From assembly GCA_025200525.1 (NCBI GenBank), contig CM045761.1, positions 95,828,182-95,892,181 on the forward strand: 64,000 nt of DNA, in the 5' to 3' direction. The DNA is from Camellia lanceoleosa (Eukaryota; Streptophyta; Magnoliopsida; Ericales; Theaceae). The position numbers and the translations under genes are program-made. Below are positions 59,439 through 64,000 of this stretch, in pieces (the first letter of the stretch is position 1; each line of letters opens with the position of its first letter). Below the pieces are notes generated by a model. That model made no database searches. It worked only from the letters and a program-made list of their open reading frames with translations, and was not told the DNA's origin.

Positions 59439-62400
59439 AAAAGAAAAAGAAGTCATGTTCTATATATATCCACGACTACCAACCTTTAGGCCTTAGATTG
59501 TTTCATACGAGTAAACCAAACCATGAAAATTGTTTTGGAAAACTTGCTTCCACTAAAGTATCTTTTATATATACATATATATATATAAACATTAAAGCAT
59601 ACAAATACATATATACATATATCGTAGCTAGCTTCCTTTCTTCGAGTTTTATCCCCACGAAATCACAAAACTACAATCACCCAAAATGAGTTTGTCTCCT
59701 TTTACAGAGACCCATTCCATAGAATTATAGACTTACCGAAATCACAAACCCATCCTCACCGAAATAAACACTTACTAGCACCACTCTTTCCCCCATGAGC
59801 GACCACCTACCTCTTCCCCCACCACCTCTGTGACTTTGTGAGCCACTATCTCCATTTTTCCACAAACAAATTGTGGAGGTCAACCCATTGGTAAAGGAAA
59901 AACAAAGGGAGATGAGCGGAGGCAGAAATGAGACATGAAAATTCATTCGCTTAAGGGAAGGAAAAAGATTGTGTTGGCGGTAAAGAAACTGTTGAACAGA
60001 ATAGTCAAGAAAGAGAGAAAAGTGAGATAGAAACTAACCATCCATTGACTACTACAGTAATTACCTTCAACTAACAAAACATCCACTCAACACTAACATT
60101 CTAACATATGTAAATTAACTAAGTGGATTGTCTTCATTGTTAATTATCTCATTTTCTTTAGCATCCAAACCTATCGGATGGTCAGATCAACAATCCGAGT
60201 CGAGGATTACCTAACCAACTCAATAAATATCTTCTCAGGGGGACGGAATTTGACAGACTTTTATCACTTAGGACAAAAAACAAAACGTGGTGGACCACAG
60301 CTTCCTCTTTAGCTAGTGTTTTGTTCACCGGAATAAAGTAGAATGGAATGATCATTACAGCAAAATATTTATTCACATATTTGGTTCAACTAAAATATAA
60401 TGACAAAGGCATTACAAATGGAATCATCTTTCACAATTTGAAAGGAATGGTCATTCGATAGGAAAGCCTAAGAAGTCGCCATTCCATTCCCTTCCATCTC
60501 ATTCTAATGAACCAAATTGAGCATTAGGTGGTGGGCTCGCAAATTTTAGAAGGAATGAGATTCTGAGCAATCTGAAGGTGTGTAAATTGGAAGATGTGGT
60601 CTCCAGGAGGTGAAGGGGTTGTCGTGGCGAGGTAGTCAACGTTGGAATGGGTTAAATTAATAGAAGTGGTCCCATGCGAATTGGATCTAATTTAAACTTC
60701 TGTAAATATTGGGGGAATGGACTTTCATAGTCAGAAAAGAGATGGAGATAAGGGTAAGGAATGAAAAGTCAAAGAAATAGGGATGTTTGGTTGCAAAAAT
60801 TAGTTATAGGGTGAGATGCTTCGGGATAAGATTGTTTGGGTAAAAGGACATAAAGAAGCAAAGAGTAGAAGGGTAAATTTGTAAAATCACATCCACTGTT
60901 AATGACTATGACCTGACAACTCTGACAGGGAAGGCCAGTGTAATTTCAAAAACTACAAGGGACGTCTTTGTAATTGTCGAAATCTCGAGGAAGTTTGTGT
61001 AATTAACCCTTTTTAATATAACCAAACTTATACATTCGGATAGAATATAAATCAATTCCCTTTCTTGTCCTTTTCCTTTCAAAAGAGTAATTATGGGATG
61101 AACAATTTAATGGGTTTAGTGAGTTTTACCATTCACATTTATAATCAATGGAGTATTAACACATAAGATGTAAATAATATAATATATAATAAATGAGGAA
61201 TGTTAGAAACTCACAATGACATTACAAGGAGGTGGGCCTTACATGGTTGAATTTGTGACAAATCAAAAGTTGACATGCATATCATTGTCGGTAAATTAGG
61301 AGAGCCTTTTAAGGGTCTCAATTTTTCCTAAATAAATATGATATCATAAATAACATTATGTGAAATGTTATTTATCATTGATTTTATTTCACCATTTTGT
61401 TTTCACCTCTTATGTGTATTGATGCAATAAAAGGCAAGTATGTGTAGAACCCATCATATATAATAAAAAGTGAGAGTTACCATGCTACATAAGAATCGAT
61501 ATAAAAGATGAAATTTTTTGATAAACTATTTCGGTCAACCGTAACATTATTATGATAATAATTCTTATATAAAAAAAAAAAAATGTTACAACATCAACAT
61601 TAAAGTCGCCTTCACACCATTGCACATATTTCAAGTAAGTTTCAAAAGGAAAGGCAATTATGGAAGAAAAAGAGAGCCACAGTTACTGTGAGGCTTGGGT
61701 ATATTAATTGACTAAAGATCCTCACCAAACTAAAAAAGTAAAAGGGCATTATGGGCAAAACTTGACAAAAAAGAAGGCACCAGCGAACAATGAAAACACT
61801 GTTCAAAAGCTTCAATTTCCTTTTATTATAGTGTATAGATATATATGCATATGACTGACCAATCAAGCAAAAAAACGATATATTTCACAAGGATCTTTCA
61901 TATTATAGACATCCTAAAGCCCCCTATTTGCATAAATTCAAGATCCTTAAAGTCTTCAAACATTTTACCGACACCTCCATCATGATAAAGCGTAAAATTA
62001 TGGCTAGTGACCACAATGACATATTCAGTTCAACTCCACCCAATTCTAATGATATATCCAAATTTAATGGCCAAACTTCTTTATGATGAGCTTAAACCAA
62101 ACCACTAATATTAAACCCAATAGAAGATGTACTCCCTCTGTCCCAATTTGTTAGTCCCTTTTGGAGATTCTAACTTTTAAGGAGGCATAAAATCATTACA
62201 CTTAAATATAAATTTCAAAATATTTTTCCACTAATGCCCTATATTTTCAAATTTTTAATATATTTATAATTACTCAAAAGGGATAGTTTTGGAAAATCAA
62301 ATATTTTTACTTCGACTTTTCAAATGGGACAATCATTTTGGGACATCCCACAATGGAATAGTGGACCAACAAAAGGGACGGAGGGAGTTATCTTGTTTTT

Positions 62401-64000
62401 TTTTTTCTCCATCTATCCATTTTTATTCCATAATTCATTCCAAACTTCTAGAATCCACCCAATAAAAAGATGTTCATAAGAGTTTTTTCTTAGTTGGGAG
62501 AGGGTGGTAATAAAAGAATCCACTAGAAGACACCAAGAGGATGGTGGCATTAATAAATCCGCTACAAGGCATGGAAGGAGTAAAACCAACATAAGTGACA
62601 TATACACCCATGATCAAAAGCAAAAAAAATGAAAAACCTTACAATCTCATCCCTCACAAAATTTCAAATAGGTATCTATTGAAATGGGGATTTCTCTGTC
62701 AACCAAAAAAGTTTAAAGCACCATAATACAGGTGGTTGCAATGTGTAAAGCCACATGGACTCAGATGCGGTTGTCATGTGTGCGTACATATCTAGATGTT
62801 GGATCCATCAACCCTCAAATTTAAGGGTATGCGAACTAGGCAAAAAAACTAGCATTATATGTGACACATAGTGTTTACTCATTTTAGATCAACAACAATA
62901 TAGACATAAAAATAGTGTTAAATACAAATATATAATAAGTGTCTGACGGAAAGAATCATACACATTCCCACTCCCTTCTCCAAGTGTTGGGTATCAGACA
63001 TGGGTATTTGATTTATTTTGAAGACTCTATGTAACAAATAAGCTTGTATAGTGACACAAGCTATTTCGTTATAAATAGTTCCAAATTTGCAATACTGTAG
63101 ACAGGTTCAATATGTCACTAAGTACACTAGCTAAGTTTGCTTCATTTAAAAAGATCTATTTTCTTTCAAAAACCTTTGTTGTTGATATGAGAAGTGTTGT
63201 TGATAGTTGCAGCAAACTTGTTTCCAAGCATCACACAAGCTTACCAGATAACAATGTCAACAGGTCAGCGCTTTTACCATTTAACATCAATTCCTGGCCA
63301 GCAGTTAGCACAAAACATTGTTCAAATGACATTATCAGCATCATATTCAAGGTTGACCAGACACAAAACAGAATCTAACTTACTCTGGTCATGGAACTGC
63401 AGAGTTTAGGAAAATACTTGATCACCTACCAATTCATTCTACTTTATCATTTCTTTCATTGTTTTCTCAACAACCAATTTGAACATAGTTACATAGTTAG
63501 AAGCCACAATTGATGTTCTTCAACAACTAAGAAGAATCTAGTATGGAAACAAGCAAGCAAAAACACAGAAATTAAAGCTGATCAAAACACAAATAGACAT
63601 AAATTAAGAAATTGAGCATTATCAATTTGACCACTAACCTGAAAAGTGAAGAGCCTATCTCCAAACTGCACTTCCTTGGTCAAAAATCAGCTCCGATGGT
63701 CGCCTTGTACTGATTGCTAAACTTCTTGTTCACATATCTAAAATCAAGAAATCAAGGCAGACAACACCAAATACAGAGAAAAAGGCTTGCAATAGAGAGA
63801 TTGAATTATTCAATATAGCACACACAAACAGATTCATTGATTAATCAACAAAACAAACAAAGAAGGATACTGATTCATCAAAGAGGTCTTTCCCACCCTG
63901 CAATTAACGCACAAAACGAATCAGTCAAACCACACAAATACAAGCACATATAATGCCTAGATTAGATCAAAATCGAGAGAATCCAAGTTCAATAAGTGGC
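48627..64000 (-). CDS. RAB7: RAB7 (RABG3-type) small GTPase, 5' exon beyond window
   Basis: Six exons are visible, in transcript order: 63871-63897, 63639-63737, 53358-53504, 52889-52969, 52638-52783, 48627-48693. All joins are GT-AG and the encoded segments abut without gaps. Motifs: VGKTSLMNQ (P-loop), YKATIGADF (switch I), WDTAGQERF (switch II), GNKIDV (guanine binding), TSAKEG, and a C-terminal CDC for double geranylgeranylation. [24 protein letters not shown] and [13 protein letters not shown] are characteristic of plant RAB7, which directs traffic to the vacuole from late endosomes. The first exon (start to GDSG) is off the right edge. Introns of 3,944 and 10,134 bp are full of transposons. 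The exon at 63639-63737 is 1 nt short: a T is missing in the ATTTTTG run after GAD, which would shift the frame. This is either an assembly error or real damage. Confidence 0.92.
49374..49556. mobile_element. TGTTTGG-type MITE inside the left arm of the 2.7-kb element
   Basis: It begins GGCCAAGTTTGGCATAACC and ends GAACATCCCAAACCAACC, with CACATCATC repeats inside. Its removal restores alignment between the two long arms, so it inserted later. Confidence 0.6.
49980..51060. repeat. Tandem repeats rich in AGAGAATTTCTCT dyads
   Basis: About three units of 330-365 bp: GATGTGCAATACACAAA recurs at about 50121, 50484 and 50813, and AAACAGTAATGAAGAGTTCA at about 50288, 50420, 50637 and 50758. The dyad AGAGAATTTCTCTGG (or its A-centre form) occurs more than ten times. 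Open frames reading ENFSGF or ENFSRF repeats arise from it and are not supported as genes. Confidence 0.8.
51240..51480 (-). promoter_or_regulatory. Promoter/leader-like segment in the 2.7-kb element
   Basis: Read on the minus strand, CTATATATCAC (about 51422-51432) is followed by a long CT-rich leader with CTCTCTCTCTCTC and a short ATG frame. This is the layout of a plant promoter and 5' UTR. It may be a captured gene 5' end or the element's own promoter. No downstream coding sequence is recognised. Confidence 0.3.
54030..55735 (+). mobile_element. L1-type LINE 3' fragment, interrupted, in a RAB7 intron
   Basis: A plus-strand frame reads [24 protein letters not shown] and SSFL (54050-54200). 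It continues after a MITE as [19 protein letters not shown] (about 54490-54545), and after further non-LINE sequence as [11 protein letters not shown] and WLERNRRIF (about 55470-55560). These are consecutive parts of the C-terminus of plant L1 ORF2. The block 54560-55420 between them is unassigned and includes part of another TGTTTGG-type MITE (54562-54622). Stops and gaps make it a relic. Confidence 0.72.
54223..54427. mobile_element. TGTTTGG-type MITE inside the intronic LINE fragment
   Basis: The left end GTGCCCGTTTGCCTACTTGGC and the right end ACACAAACCAACCAAGGCC are imperfect inverted repeats around TTTTTTGGCTTTTTT motifs. LINE coding sequence resumes directly after it. Confidence 0.55.
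55736..56023. other. RAB7 intron, no feature seen
   Basis: Plain intronic sequence, ending at the 17-bp duplication that marks the SINE insertion. Confidence 0.4.
56041..56257 (-). mobile_element. tRNA-derived SINE with 17-bp target duplication
   Basis: ACATTTTGATAGCAATG occurs perfectly at 56024-56040 and 56258-56274, on either side of a 217-bp unit. Read on the minus strand the unit starts GGGGTTGGCCTGGTGG (A-box-like) and contains GGGATCGAAACC (B-box-like, compare GGTTCGANNCC). It ends in a poly(A) run (plus-strand T run at about 56043-56054). Pol III boxes, a tail and a long perfect duplication together define a SINE. The perfect duplication suggests a fairly young insertion. Confidence 0.9.
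56275..57542. other. RAB7 intron, no gene seen
   Basis: No coding sequence or clear repeat is recognised. If the Helitron-like end at 57565 is real, its 5' end should lie in or before this stretch; I did not find a convincing A|TC start. Confidence 0.4.
57543..57565 (+). other. Helitron-like 3' terminus (hairpin plus CTAG)
   Basis: CCCATGC-TTT-GCATGGG forms a perfect 7-bp stem. Two bases later comes CTAG followed by T. Plant Helitrons end in a hairpin, then CTRR, and insert between A and T. A similar CTAGTAATGATG sits just before the hairpin. The 5' end was not found, so this is only a candidate. Confidence 0.4.
57675..57972. mobile_element. Foldback element with arms of about 120-130 bp
   Basis: The left arm (about 57675-57793) carries CACAAAATGTAAAACTTTAT, ACCACAAAATGCATAACCT and AATTGGCGTAAC. 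The right arm (about 57840-57972) is its reverse complement, for example GTTACGCCAATTTGTGACAA and AGGTTATGCATTTTGTGGTT. The loop is about 45 bp. Open frames on both strands here are by-products of the palindrome. Confidence 0.85.
57973..59141. other. RAB7 intron with related low-complexity repeats
   Basis: 58060-58280 repeats motifs such as ATAACTTT and AGGGGTGCACA, related to the foldback just upstream. ACCATTGGAGCAATATTGC at about 58368 resembles a Harbinger-type MITE end. GGCTTGTTTGGCTATAAG at about 58982 looks like the left end of a TGTTTGG-type MITE. No gene. Confidence 0.45.
59142..61010. mobile_element. Inverted-repeat element of 1869 bp in the RAB7 intron
   Basis: The left end AGGGTTAATTACACAAACCT and the reverse complement of the right end (AGGGTTAATTACACAAACTT) begin arms of about 105 bp that also share TAGTTTTTGAAATTACACT. 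The interior has a long A tract (about 59407-59450) and no supported gene. Possibly a non-autonomous Mutator-like element; no convincing target duplication in the T-rich flanks. Confidence 0.75.
61011..62131. other. RAB7 intron, A+T-rich, no gene seen
   Basis: Only short open frames are present. None has recognisable content. Confidence 0.4.
62132..62387. mobile_element. Stowaway-like MITE, 256 bp
   Basis: It begins CTCCCTCTGTCCCAATTTGT after TA and ends AAAAGGGACGGAGGGAG followed by TTA. This matches the CTCCCTCCGT...ACGGAGGGAG ends of Stowaway MITEs (Tc1/Mariner group), which duplicate TA. The interior is A+T rich without coding. Confidence 0.85.

Noticed and set aside
59498..59946. Short frames rich in Tyr/Lys/Ile or Gly/Arg inside the 1.9-kb element
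   Set aside because: Low complexity, no start context, no similarity recognised.

Overview
This window looks like a repeat-rich chromosomal segment of a eudicot plant, possibly a woody rosid (that last step is a weak inference). The reasons are AT-rich intergenic DNA, GT-AG introns, plant Copia, Gypsy, L1 and RTE retroelements, many small inverted-repeat elements, and two plant gene families. I see no bacterial operon, CRISPR array, rRNA gene or free-standing tRNA gene.

Only two host loci are supported. (1) An organ-specific-protein (S2/P4) family gene at 38781-39323 (+) has two exons and a secretion signal. A damaged relative lies about 6.6 kb downstream at 45907-46425. (2) A RAB7 (plant RABG3-type) small GTPase gene lies on the minus strand from 48627 to beyond the window's right edge. 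I assembled it from six separated exons. Two of its introns (about 3.9 kb and 10.1 kb) are swollen by transposons, and one exon carries an apparent 1-nt deletion.

Layout, left to right. 1-3714: a short Copia-type LTR element with only a gag-like reading frame. 3903-4438: nested inverted-repeat elements. 4695-15005: a decayed L1-type LINE, split inside its reverse transcriptase by a 4.4-kb solo LTR (8384-12811, 5-bp target duplication CATAC). About 16570-19348: a PIF/Harbinger-like element with a broken Myb-like gene. 19960-22363: a second solo LTR (duplication CATAG) holding a cluster of CGCTCGAGCG palindromes. 25473-33123: a complete but decayed Copia element on the minus strand (duplication AAATA), inserted into a roughly 238-bp tandem repeat and itself hit by a small element. 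33124-38780: intergenic DNA with foldback elements. 38781-46425: the organ-specific-protein pair, separated by RTE and L1 fragments. 48627-64000: the RAB7 gene. Its introns hold a 2.7-kb inverted-repeat element with internal repeats, an L1 fragment, a tRNA-derived SINE with a 17-bp duplication, a Helitron-like 3' end, a long foldback, a 1.9-kb inverted-repeat element and a Stowaway-like MITE.

I did not find a convincing undescribed biological system. The notable material is the layered insertion history, the expanded RAB7 gene, two unusual palindromic repeat clusters, and the repeat-bearing organ-specific-protein pseudogene. All coordinates come from reading the sequence by eye; edges of small repeats may be off by several bases.
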